A stretch of 64,000 bases of DNA. It comes from Aldrovandia affinis (Eukaryota > Chordata > Actinopteri > Notacanthiformes > Halosauridae). The position numbers were made by a program, and so were the translations under genes. Position 1 is the stretch's first letter, and the number at the start of each line of letters is the position of its first letter. Under the pieces are notes generated by a model that saw only the letters and a program-made list of their open reading frames with translations, ran no database searches and was not told the origin of the DNA. Positions 32,939-64,000 of this stretch are shown piece by piece. The stretch is taken from assembly GCA_029706075.1 (NCBI GenBank), contig JAINUG010000048.1, positions 2,784,501-2,848,500 of the forward strand, given 5' to 3'.

Positions 32939-35900
32939 TCAAAGCCCAAATATAAGTTGCCCTTTATTTTGTTTGTTTTTTTTGTTTCTTGGTGTCAGGC
33001 ATTGATCTCTTGGAAGAATCTATTTTGTGTATTGATACAATGAGATCTATGTAAATATCCTGAGAATGGGAGGCATGCTAAATTGCTACAGGTCCTGTCT
33101 AAAGTTCAGGGGTGTCCCATTCAGTGTTGTCCATAAACTGTATAGGTCACCCCAAGCCTTCAACCAGTCAAGATATTTTCATTAGAGCAGTTGAGTATTT
33201 TCCCCTATTGTGCAGGCTAACTCTTGAAGAATTGATAGTTATGGCCTCAAATGTGATGTCTGTCTTCTGTATATCAAAGCTTGTGATTTAGGGTGATCTA
33301 ACAAAGAGGATCTGGGGTATAAATCCTAGTGTCCTGATGTCAAATATCTACCCTCTGTATATTCATATAAATCTTATTGTGATCATTCTTTACAATTGTT
33401 ACTCTTTGTTTATTGTTGGCCATATCCATTGTTGAATGCACCTTGCAGTTCCGATGCAGTAGCTCACCTCGTTGTTTATTTCTCACCTACAGGATCTACT
33501 GAGCTCAGTTCTGTATCTGAATGAGATAAGCACACATGCTCTCAATCTTTGCTTTATGAGTGTGAGGGAATCACCCGTTCAGTCTGTTTTAGTTCCTTCA
33601 GTTAGTAACTTCAGTTTTAATACACAGTTCTCATGGTACCACTTCATTCTCATACATGAAAAACAGGTTGTAGCTGTACTTCAGGCTCTATTATTTGGAT
33701 TGAAGAAAATTTGGTTCTAAGGACCGAGCAAAGGATGCAGTGAGGTGTGAAAGGGGTCTTTTGTGTATAACAAATCTGGACTGTGAAATGCATCCTGAAC
33801 TACTTGAATTGTAGGGAAGTTGGGATGTGTGGTTTGTTGCTTGGATTTCATCCAAGGTTTGTGTTTCTCTCTCTCTCTCTCTCTCTGTCCTACTTATTCC
33901 TTTTTGAGCCGTAGCTCTGTTCGGTATGAATGGTTTTGGGATGTAGTAGCCAACTTGGTAGGTTTTTTTGCCTAAAATTCCTTACTAGACCCAATAATTT
34001 AAATTATTTGTTTTGCCTGGTTTGTCTGGCCAAAGTGAATAGTAATTACATTTGCTGATTTGTTATTAAATACTTTAATCTGTTAACTGTTACAAGTTGT
34101 TCTGTTTATTTTATTTTATAAAAACTGCTTTCTCCATACCTGGTGCTGAATTCTGTAGACCACTTGCTTAAAAATCTTTCCGTTTTTCAGAAATGTGTGG
34201 TTTATCTTGAAAGGGTGGGCTGATTCACTCCAGCTATATCCACTGGAATGTTTTTATTTTTTTATGCAGCTGATCATTTCCACTGAGTATCACCAGCAGT
34301 ATTGCATATTTGTTTCATAGCCCCAGGAATCAATGTTATTGTCCTTTATGGTTAATAATTAGTATGTACAGTATATAATACACCTGCATACGTGTATACC
34401 TTCATTCTGTTCAGTGTTGCACTTTATCTTCTCAGCACCAAGGCAAGTATAATTTCAACTACATTCCTTTGGATTTTTTAAACCTGCATGTGCATTTTAT
34501 GGGTGGCATAAATATAAGCTTAGACTTGGTTGTTTCCCCCTTCAGTCTGTCGGTTTCGGCAATTCACTGAGGCATCCATTTTCCAATTGGCTGGCCTTTG
34601 GAAGTGGGACAGAGTTGCTATGAATAGATTATTTGGTAGGATTCCATGATCGCATTATCAAAGACATGTCCAGCACCATGGTTCACTGTTCAATGGGGAA
34701 TGACCTCATGCATCTCAAAGAATGTACAAACAAAAGGAAGGGTCCATTTTTGTGGGTAAAACACATTTCAGTTAAAATGGGCTGATTAAATAAACCCCTT
34801 TTAACACAGGTGTTTGTGTTCAAACTTGTAATCCAGATTAGTTGGGCTGATGCTTAATGTTTCTCTTCCTTCAATTATGCTTGCGCTACTCTAAGCACAA
34901 TTTTCTCCTAACAATTTGACTTTAACTCAGTTTTCCCACAACACTGCTGGGATGTGAACTATAATAAAAAAATTGCTTGCTTTTCTGAACCATTGCTACT
35001 GTCCCAGTGCACACACAAAAAAGAATGTATTCCCATTCTGATCTTTGGTACCCCAGCAATGATGGTGCTTTTGAAGTCAGCTTAGTCTTGAGGGTCTTTC
35101 TACCTAAGTGTCCTTGTGTTACAAAGAGGCTACAGCACTGGACATCCATATGTAGGAAAAACGGTAAAAGACAACTCCTAAACCCGTATTACTTTCTTCC
35201 ACTGCTCAGAAGTCCAGGTTTCGTGCTCATTATAGCAGGTTATGCGTTGTTGCGCATTGGCCTAAGTTACAAGCGGTTTCCGAATGGCATCCCTACCATA
35301 AATGTACGTTTTGTGAATCACACGACGTACAGTTTTTGTTGAGATTGGCTCACGTCGGTGAAGATTCAGTTATGTGGTAATTTTTTAAGTCGTTTTTTAG
35401 CAACTATCCTGTTGTGTCCATCTGTCCCTGTCGGTGCGCTTTGATTTCCGACCACTTCAGTTTTTCCGGCAAAAGCCGTTATGATTTTTGACAGTGTTCC
35501 CCTTGACACATTAAATAATTTTGCCATTTCTATGACGGACGCACCTGCAATTCGGTCACCAACTATTTGATTGACTATATTAGATCTCTCGTGTTGCTTT
35601 AGAAACATTAAAATGTTAATTTTAAACGTATTTTATAGCAGAAACATATTGGTAATTAGTATTGACGTTAATATGAAACCAGTGTAGACTACTTTTTAAT
35701 TGGGATTTAGTTGCTTCAAAATACGAGTTCTTTTTTATTCGTTTTTTCCATTCTTTTGTTTATCCTCTGTAAATAGTATAAATATAGTGCCTCGTTCTGT
35801 GATATAAGGTCTATATTAGTGTTTTTCGAAGAATTATTGTGGCTAACTGTTTTATTTGGACCAGCTAATTTTGGGTGAGCACGCAAGGGAACTCTACCTG

Positions 35901-36600
35901 GAAACAGTATATTTATGTGAGTAGTTGCCCTGAAACGTTGACCCAGGATCAGCTAACTGAAATCCCAATCTGTTTGTTGACAGTACTTCAGGATCAGCGA
36001 TTGGGGGCGGTATCGACTATGCATAGTCGACTGCATAACATTGCAACTATGGGTACTAGATGCCCTGAACAATTAAGTAGGGATCCGTTTATTCAAGTAA
36101 AATCCTAAACGTTCTAATCTATTATAGCTAAACGTATCAATCGTATCCTGGATTGTTACATGCAGAATATGCTTGCCAAAAAGCTGCACCAAACACATTT
36201 GCGTCTTTATGGTCGCTTTAGTGCTATAATGCGTTTAGTTCACATCTTAGCTCTGTGAATGAATGGACGCATCGTTGATCCTATCAATTAAAATATGTCA
36301 TTGTTGTATCTAACGGTCTGGCAAAATGAATGAAGAACATTGCCTTATTTGAGAATCCTTTGTTTGGCGACGTCGCCATAAGCACCGCATATCTGCATTT
36401 TTCGCAACATGCTCGTAGGCTTATCTAGAGACATTAAACGTTAGGCATTAAAAAGTGCCTTGAATAAAAATGTATTTCCAATATTTATAATTTCAACTTT
36501 GAACATGGTTTTCCATAGATGCTATCGAATTAAGCGGCAGCGTTAACGTTTGGTCGTTAATTGTAAACATAGATTATCACAGAGAAGGTCAATTGGACCA
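32939..36600. other. sf1-pygm intergenic region
   Basis: About 3.7 kb between the sf1 poly(A) signal and the pygm promoter. Part could be a longer sf1 3'UTR. Apart from a Tc1 relic at 35160-35640 and a CT run near 33870-33887, I see no gene, RNA gene or clear repeat. The open frame at 33472-33720 has no family resemblance and is probably chance. Confidence 0.45.
35160..35640 (-). mobile_element. Tc1-like transposase fragment
   Basis: The minus strand at 35366-35608 encodes a Tc1 helix-turn-helix region (IAGASVIEMAKLFNVSRGTL). The following segment toward 35160 reads as the transposase middle (for example EPISTKTVRR near 35330) with stops. No terminal repeats found. A related short piece is at about 60160-60440. 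Confidence 0.75.
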
Positions 36601-36647
36601 TGAATTCGGTAAGTCCCGCCCCATTCTCGAAATAAATTATGGAGGTT

Positions 36648-36653
36648 TATAAA
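36648..36653 (+). promoter_or_regulatory. pygm TATA box
   Basis: TATAAA lies in the context GGTTTATAAAGCGG, 162 bases upstream of the pygm ATG. A GC box-like CCGCCCC lies about 30 bases further upstream. Transcription would start near 36680 and give a 5'UTR of about 130 nt with no intron needed. A TATA promoter suits a tissue-restricted muscle gene. Position and consensus are the only evidence. Confidence 0.5.
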
Positions 36654-36788
36654 GCGGTGGGCACTGGTAGATCGTGTCGGTGCTTCAGTTGCAGCCGTAC
36701 AAAGTGGGCAGAGTGACGCGCTTTTAGGTTCGCGGTTTACATTTCTGACATCCTTTTTATTAATCGAACTGTTTCTATTAGAAAGTGA

Positions 36789-57850
<21,062 letters not shown>

Positions 57851-58576
57851 TTATCTCCCCATTCTACAGCGCCGTGTGGGAAAATTAATCAGAGAAACAT
57901 AAAGCAACACAAATTTCAAAACTAGGCGCCCCAAACATTTGCTTCTATTTTAGATTTTGATTGTGACAAATGTGATAGTATTTCTGTAGCTCCTGAGTAA
58001 GATAATTGTACCCTTTCTAGCTGGTTGACACCCACAGTGATATGGTTATTCTGTTACCAGTCTTGCCCCCAGGCAAAATATCTTGCTGTATTCAACTGTG
58101 TTCTGCCAATATTAAGCCTCCCAGCTGTGCAGCATTGAACCTGCATTGTTTCACTGTTATTCATCCTCATCAGCAACACCTGCCACAGATGCACTAATAC
58201 AGCCAGAAGAAAATTGTTCTTACCATCATTTCCATTCTAATTTTATCTTTTTAATCTCCACATCAGGGAGCTGTCAGTTTATGGCAGCTGCAGATAACTA
58301 TTGACACAAAATCTTCTCATCCAGAAGGCATATCTTCCACTCTAAAATGACAGGATACATAGTTGTTTGACAAAGAGAATATGCACATATTTTACACACA
58401 CTGTGAAGTTACACCACGGGCCTGGCTTTAACAGAACACACTGGTCATATCTGCACAAAATAATAGATCGGTCAGGTTGTGCTGAAACATAACCTCTCAC
58501 ATCACTTTTTTTGTCTTTAAACCTCTTCAACATAGAGCTATAATTCTGCACACTCACTTGTGTTTGTAATACCTTG

Positions 58577-58582
58577 AATAAA
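58577..58582 (+). terminator. pygm candidate polyadenylation signal 1
   Basis: AATAAA lies about 730 bases after the pygm stop codon. It is the first canonical hexamer in the 3' region. Confidence 0.4.
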
Positions 58583-59184
58583 CTCTTCACTGTTTATAAA
58601 GACCTCAGACATGGAAACGATCGTTCTCTTTGTCTAGATTGTTTTTGTGATGTAAACCGGGCTGTACTGTAGTTTTGCCTATCTACCTTCAACCTACTTT
58701 GCCTAACACCCTTCTACCAGTGACAGGAATTGCCTTAACAGTGTCTGTTTGTACGTGTGAGATAAAGAGAGCATGAGTCCATGCGTGCTTGTGTCCATGT
58801 CCACTGCTACTCTTTTTTTCCCCCTGAGTCTAAGGGAGAACAGACTATGTGTGAAGCAACTAGTCCCAGTTCATTGTTGTGTTAAACTAAAGCATGTCTT
58901 TTTACTGGAGTAACTTATAGTGGCTGTGGGTTCTTCAATATTGTAAAAATTGCATGTAATCTTCAGGAATCAGGATGGTGGTGGATGGGAGCAACATGCT
59001 TATATCTGCTTTTGACCTGAGAATGAGGTTGAAGCTTTAGAGAGTTAATTTACTATCACTTGCTCTTTTCTTGAGTTGAAAGTGTCAGCCGTCAATGTCT
59101 GGGAAATGCAGGCTAGTGAAATTACTCTCAGCTCCAACTCCAACCATGTTGTCTTGTTGATGTTCATGTCAAAAAACAAAAGCC

Positions 59185-59190
59185 AATAAA
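59185..59190 (+). terminator. pygm candidate polyadenylation signal 2
   Basis: A second AATAAA (GCCAATAAACAAG) is followed by a T/G-rich stretch at about 59211-59245. It would give a 3'UTR of about 1.35 kb. The sequence alone does not decide between this and the upstream signal. Confidence 0.35.
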
Positions 59191-60159
59191 CAAGACTCAC
59201 TCAAGAAAACTGTCTTACTTTGGTTGCATTTCTGCATCTGTTGTCTCATTTGGAAAACCCCATGCTTTTACATGGTTTATTTATTTAACAGGTATATTTG
59301 TCCAGCATGCATCATACATTTATACTATATAAACATGTATACACTTGTTGTGTATTTTATATAGCCTATGTATTAAATCCCCCAAACTACGTTTTAAGTG
59401 AGAAGTTAGAGGTTTTGATCAAAAACCGAAAAAGAGTATGAGCAAATGAGCATCAAAACCTTTCATTTCACATATGCACTAACAAGGTTTTCCTGCACAC
59501 AGCTTTGACACCTACTACAGTACTGTAGCTTTGTTTGTCTACTGTACTTGTACAAACAACATGTAGGCTACTCACCACTGGGCACAGGCAGGTTTTTTAG
59601 GGTTCAAAGCTGCTCTCAAGGAAGGTACCTTCGATGAGAGTACCACGTTTCTGCCACATATGCAATGAAACTGCTAAGATAAAAATAATAGGATTTTGGT
59701 GGTTGTGAGTGTGAGCCATTCTCAAAACCTTTAATGGGGTTTTGCCAGTAATGCTTCCTGTGTGTCCCTTACAAAAGCATTGCATGCAGCTGATATGTGT
59801 GCCCTCATCATAAGAGAGTTCAGACTGAGACCCAGATACTGTGCGTGCTGCCTTGGCATGTGGGAGTATTTTCTCCTGTTGATAACAAACCCCAGCTTAA
59901 TTATGTGCGAGATGTGAGATGAGGGTTGAGGTGTGAAGCATCACTATGTATCAGGATAGATAGATAGATACAATAGTTTCTTTATTTTACATTACTGATT
60001 TTACATTACTATAAATACATACAGTATATCAAAACTGATACTGATATCAAAAGTTACAACTAACCTTTAACCAATATATTTCACAGAAACTAAACAAGCA
60101 CAGTTCCAAGGCAATGCTATCCATATTTTCCTTCATTTGTTCAAGTAACTTGGCCCTGT

Positions 60160-60440
60160 GTTAGGAAAAAGAGTAAAAGACAACTCATCAGATCTTTCTT
60201 CTTTCTTCCACCTTTCAGAAGTCCAGGTTTTATTGCTCATTACACCAGGTTACACCAGGTCATCGAATGGCATTGTGAAGCTGCAAGGAGGTCTAGATTC
60301 ACTTCTGTGGTTGTTTTGAGGCTGTTGTTTTGTGGTTTATATCAACTATCCTGTTCAGTGTGTTTATCACTGACGGTGAGCTGCTACTTGGGACCACCAT
60401 TCCTCTTTCCTGAAGCAGTTTTTCTTTGTTTGGCATCATT
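60160..60440 (-). mobile_element. Tc1-like transposase fragment
   Basis: It shares AAAAGACAACTC, CTTTCTTCCAC and CAGAAGTCCAGGTTT with the relic at 35160-35640, so it belongs to the same Tc1 family. No terminal repeats are visible. Confidence 0.6.
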
Positions 60441-60807
60441 TTTGATTATTATGATTTTTTTAAACTGTTCCAACCCACACATTAAATATATGACAAATGC
60501 TGAGATTGTTAGTTTATATTTAGCCTAATGTATAACTTGAAAACATTTATTTACATTACCACACGTACAGTACTTCATCAGACTTTCGGCTTCGGCTAAC
60601 ACTTGCTAAGAACACTTGAAAATGTAGGGATAAATAGGTAGCATTGCTTTGGAACGGTGCTTGTTTAGTGAAATATATTGCTGGAACTTAGCATCATTTT
60701 GATATCAGTAATTTGGTATGGAGTCCAATTTTAGGAATTGTGTTTTACAGATGTAGAGAGAGTATACTTTATATATGTTAGTAACTTGAAAACGTTTTTG
60801 TTGAGAT

Positions 60808-62999
60808 ATATTGGCAAAATAAAGTAAACACCAATATAAAGTGTCTTAATAAGGCGTTCGGTCACCACGAGCCACAAGAACAGCTTCAATGCACCATGGC
60901 ATAGATTGTGTGGCAGATACAAGTGTGGCACAGCAGGCGACTCGCGTGAACAAGTGCAATCGGCGTTTCTCTTATGTTTTATTGTCTTTAAATGTTTTAA
61001 GTCCGTGAGCTTTCACGTGAGCTTTTATTGCAATCGACTTTTTTTGTTGTTCAATGTTGACTGCCTGTCCACACCGTCCTGTGAGTTTTTTTAACGTGAG
61101 CTGAAGCTTTTAAAAACTACTTGGATATAAACAGCTACTGGGGAAGACAATGGATACGGAAACCACAAAAGGAGTGGGTCTGGTTTATCCGAGGCAAACG
61201 CTGATGTGTCTGCGTTCAAGTGTGCAACAGAAAATTAAGCCATCGGAATACCACAACTTTCCTTTGGATATGTGGGCAAGACGAAGCACACAGGGGAGAC
61301 GAGGAGTAATACGCCGTGACTGCGGGCGCGAATTTCCCGAACAGCTCTCCCCTCAGTGCTGCTGGCTAACCTACGTTCAATCAATACCAAATTTGACGAA
61401 ATTCTGATGGACGCAAAAGTACTGTTACGAGTACAGCGACTCTTCTCTTTTGTGTTTTAGTGAGACGTGGTTATATTCTATAATACCGGACTGTCAATTT
61501 GAAATTGAAGGGTTTACACTGGTTAGGTGGGACAGAAATGAAAACTCCGGTAAAAGCAGAGGCGGAGGGGTGTGTGCGTGCATTAACGACCAATAGTGCC
61601 GTCAGTATACCGTAAAGAACAAAATATGCACCAGTGACTTGGAGGCTCTGTGCCTCAGCCTCATACCATTTTACCTCCCAAGGGAGTTTGGCTGTGTGAT
61701 TCTGTGTGTGGTTTACGTGTCCCCCAGCGGCAATACAGCCCCAGCAGCACATGCCATTTCTGTCGGGTGTGTCCATGAATGCCAACAGCAACACCCTGAA
61801 GCACCAGTTTTAATCCTGGGAGATCTTAACCAGTGTAGTCTTGAGCGGTCAATGCCAGGTTTTGTACAAATTGTCAATTGCAGCACTAGGATTAACAATA
61901 ATCTGGATAAATGCTATACAAATATTAAAAAATCCTATGCTTCCCATGCCAAGCCCCCAATCTCCAACTCTGATGATAATGCTGTCCACCTCATCCCAGT
62001 CTACAAAACCAAGCTGAAAAGCAGCAGACCAGTGGAGAAGATGGTCAGGGTATGGTCAGAGGAGAGCATAGAGACACTGAAGGGCAGCTACCTCTGCACA
62101 GATTGGGAGGTGTTCCAAGAGGAGAGCGTTGACCACACAGTTACAGTCATCACTGACTACATGAACTTCTACATGGAACGAGTAATACCCACAAAAAAGT
62201 AAAGGCGTGCCCAAACAGCAACCCTACATAAAAGGGGACATCATAAAGGTGATAAAGGAAAATAAAACTGCATTCAAAAACAAGGACAGGGGCGAGGTGA
62301 AGAGGATTCAGAAACAACTGAACAGCATGATACGTGAGGGCAAGCGGGCACACCTCAGCATTTAACACCATCAAACCACACATACTACTGGACAAAATGC
62401 AACAGCTACACATAAACCCACACATTTCTCACTGGTACCACTCATTCCTGACAAATAGGACTCAGCTGGTGAAGGTCAACAACACCCTCTCCTCTGTGAC
62501 CACCAACATAGGTACACAAACGACTGCACCACCTCAATGAAGAACCACTACATCATACAATTCTCTGATGACACTGTCCTACTAGCACTTATGACTGGCA
62601 ACAATGACATCCCATCATTCTTGGACAGCGTGAACAATCTGGTGCAGTGGTGTGACAGGAACTCACTGGCCCTGAACGTGACAAAGACAGGAGGTGATCT
62701 TTGACCCCAGGCCCATTGCTGATCATAACCATCCACAATAATCTCATCCAGCAGGTGGAATCTTACAAATACCTGGGGCTTGGCAGAATTTCTGTGAAGA
62801 CAGATAATACAAATATCTAATCTAATCTTTTGGAAGGATGCTACACCATTCTTACATGAGAAATTCCATCATTTTGTGTTTTTTTGATGGTGGTGGAAAA
62901 CACTGTCTCAGGCGCTGTGCCAGAATCTCCCATAAGTGTATGTTTCTATGTTCTTACATAAGGGTAAGTACATGTTTCCTTTATTTTGTCAGTTACCTG
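60808..62999 (-). mobile_element. Tc1-like copy split by a LINE
   Basis: Two separated pieces of the family at 1388-2478. The left end and first 120 bases lie at 60808-60929 (TGTCTTAATAAGGCG, GCACCATGGCATAGATT). The continuation is at about 62829-62999 (GGATGCTACACCATTCTTAC, then the right end TGTCAGTTACCTG next to TA). The gap is filled by the LINE. Confidence 0.7.
60930..62828 (+). mobile_element. L2/CR1-type LINE inserted in a Tc1 copy, internally deleted
   Basis: A non-coding leader runs to about 61150. An ORF follows with an N-terminal segment (61150-61407) ending CCWLTYVQSIPNLTKF, then endonuclease at about 61440-62040 (FSETWLYS, APVLILGDLNQCS, YTNIKKSYASH, VHLIPVYKTKLK), and a linker to 62205. 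A deletion joins this to late reverse-transcriptase sequence (AFNTIKPHILLDKMQQLHIN, HSFLTNRTQLVKVNN, FSDDTVLL, NSLALNVTKT). Several stops and frame shifts. It ends near 62828 with TAATCTAATCT. Confidence 0.8.
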
Positions 63000-63204
63000 T
63001 ATATTCCCCAGCTCCACTATGTTCTCTCATGTCAGTTAGTTAGCCAAGTTAGCAAGCTAAACAGAAAAGTTACCAAGCAAGATCAAAAATATATGTCTAT
63101 TCTGTTATCTAAACTTCCAGGCTGCTCCTTTACAACCAGCAAACCTTTAGTTAACAGGCATTTTGAACAGATTACGTTTATTGTTCAAATCAGAATCGGT
63201 ACGT

Positions 63205-63267
63205 TTCGTGACCCGGAAGTGGGCAGTGTGAAGAGGTGAGAGCTTAGGAACTGGACCAGAAATTAAG
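63205..63267 (+). promoter_or_regulatory. ETS-type core promoter of the 63268 gene
   Basis: CCGGAAGT at 63213-63220 is a consensus ETS (GABPA/ELK) site, 48 bases upstream of the start codon. There is no TATA box. This arrangement is typical of housekeeping promoters and supports a real gene start here. Confidence 0.45.
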
Positions 63268-63310
63268 ATGGCGGAGGAGCAGCAGGAAACAGCACAGGGG
63301 GAGATGGAGG
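63268..63310 (+). CDS. otub1: First coding exon, probably OTUB1 deubiquitinase, partial
   Basis: An ATG in good context (AAGATGG) opens a 43-nt coding exon, MAEEQQETAQGEMEG with a phase-1 donor (GGAG|GTGAGT, GT at 63311). OTUB1 is a ubiquitin thioesterase with Lys48-chain preference. Its mammalian first exon is also a short acidic Gln-rich leader ending at a Gly codon split by the intron (SDSEG, followed by VNCLAYDEA). The next exon is outside the window, so the catalytic OTU domain cannot be checked. OTUB1 lies near PYGM on human 11q13, which supports the call. Another gene with an acidic leader remains possible. Confidence 0.5.
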
Positions 63311-64000
63311 GTGAGTGAAAAACAATCAATTCAGTGGTTTATAGCAGTCAGCCGAGTATGAAGCATGTTGGCCGCCCATCAACTGATTTTTCTCATAGAT
63401 TGCAAATTAAGTCAAGTACTTCGAGAACCCTGGTTCTAAAGGCCAAAGCCGTTATTAGACTAACTAGCTAGCTTACTCAGCTACATGGAGTGAGAAGAGA
63501 CCGAAAGAAAAATGGGGATAGGCCAAAGATTGTGAACTGATGCACACAAAGAAAGAAACGAAATTTGGCGTACACTGGGAAAATAGACAATGTATCATGC
63601 AATTATCTCTGCCTCTGGTGGTATACGTCTTACATTTTCTTTGTCGGTCAAAAAACACTCGATGACTTCGCTAATCATTGGTGTCAAAATGTAACGACTA
63701 CGCTAACGTAGCTTGGTAGCTAGGTCATGGAATCGATACCCCCTAACGACGGTAGCAAACAAATGTGATCTTGTAGTGACATATGAAAGCAGTGTGAACT
63801 TGACAAATCTATACTGGACAGCTTGCCTCTGGCATGATTTGTAATAAGATAACTGTAATGTCTGAAAAAAGAAGACTGCCAGCTGGCTACTAACGATACA
63901 TTTGTAGTACAGTAACGTTACCAGAAAGAAGTAACAGCATAGCCTTTGCCAACTAGCTAGCTTGTTTATGTTGTTGCTATTAATAATGTTAATAATCTTG

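Larger units (their letters stand above)
57851..60159. other. pygm 3'UTR and downstream region
   Basis: This holds the two pygm poly(A) candidates. Beyond about 59220 there is no recognised gene or element. A short GATA run lies near 59957-59970. Confidence 0.5.

Noticed and set aside
33472..33720. 82-codon open frame downstream of sf1
   Set aside because: No start context, no domain and no splice structure; it probably lies in a long 3'UTR or intergenic DNA.
32939..36600. Search by eye for a microRNA or snoRNA gene between sf1 and pygm
   Set aside because: No convincing hairpin or C/D or H/ACA box arrangement was found.

Overview
This window is vertebrate nuclear DNA from a ray-finned fish, most likely a teleost. 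Three observations support this: long multi-exon genes whose exons match vertebrate families, fish-type repeats (Tc1-like transposons, hAT MITEs, L2 and I-clade LINEs, tRNA-derived SINEs, a PIF/Harbinger remnant), and many CA/GT microsatellites. I cannot name the species. There is no bacterial, CRISPR or phage content.

All four recognisable genes are on the + strand. (1) 2893-3749 is the last coding exon of an rbm4/lark-type RNA-binding protein; its two RRMs lie left of the window, and a probable 3'UTR intron follows the stop codon. (2) 17798-32775 is splicing factor 1 (sf1, branch-point-binding protein) in 12 coding exons, including the long proline-rich N terminus. The reading frame is broken twice, in exons 9 and 11, each time by one missing base. 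(3) 36810-57850 is muscle glycogen phosphorylase (pygm) in 20 coding exons. The splice phases are fully consistent and give 842 codons, the mammalian length, with the regulatory serine and the pyridoxal-phosphate lysine present. (4) 63268-63310 is a first coding exon that I assign with moderate confidence to otub1; the rest lies to the right. The tandem order sf1 then pygm is the one known from human 11q13.

The 12.7 kb between rbm4 and sf1 (about 5.0-17.7 kb) is a transposon graveyard with insertions inside insertions. An L2-type LINE (7363-8339) sits in an older LINE (6780-10050). An LTR-like block (10267-12136) sits in a Tc1 element. An L2 3' end (13912-14384) sits in an I-clade LINE carrying endonuclease, reverse-transcriptase and RNase H segments (12625-16480). 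A fragment of LTR-retrotransposon gag follows, and then a strong palindrome about 0.4 kb upstream of the sf1 start codon. The introns of sf1 and pygm carry further Tc1 copies, SINEs, hAT MITEs with 8-bp target duplications, and a Harbinger element with a decayed Myb/SANT-like gene. The pygm-otub1 interval holds a Tc1 copy split by a LINE.

I see no wholly new biological system. The points most worth checking are the two single-base frame breaks in sf1, a candidate 30-nt in-frame microexon in sf1 intron 3 beside the SPSP phosphorylation motif, a Tc1 copy that ends about 30 bases from the pygm exon 4 acceptor, a GT repeat in place of the pyrimidine tract before pygm exon 13, and the palindrome upstream of sf1.
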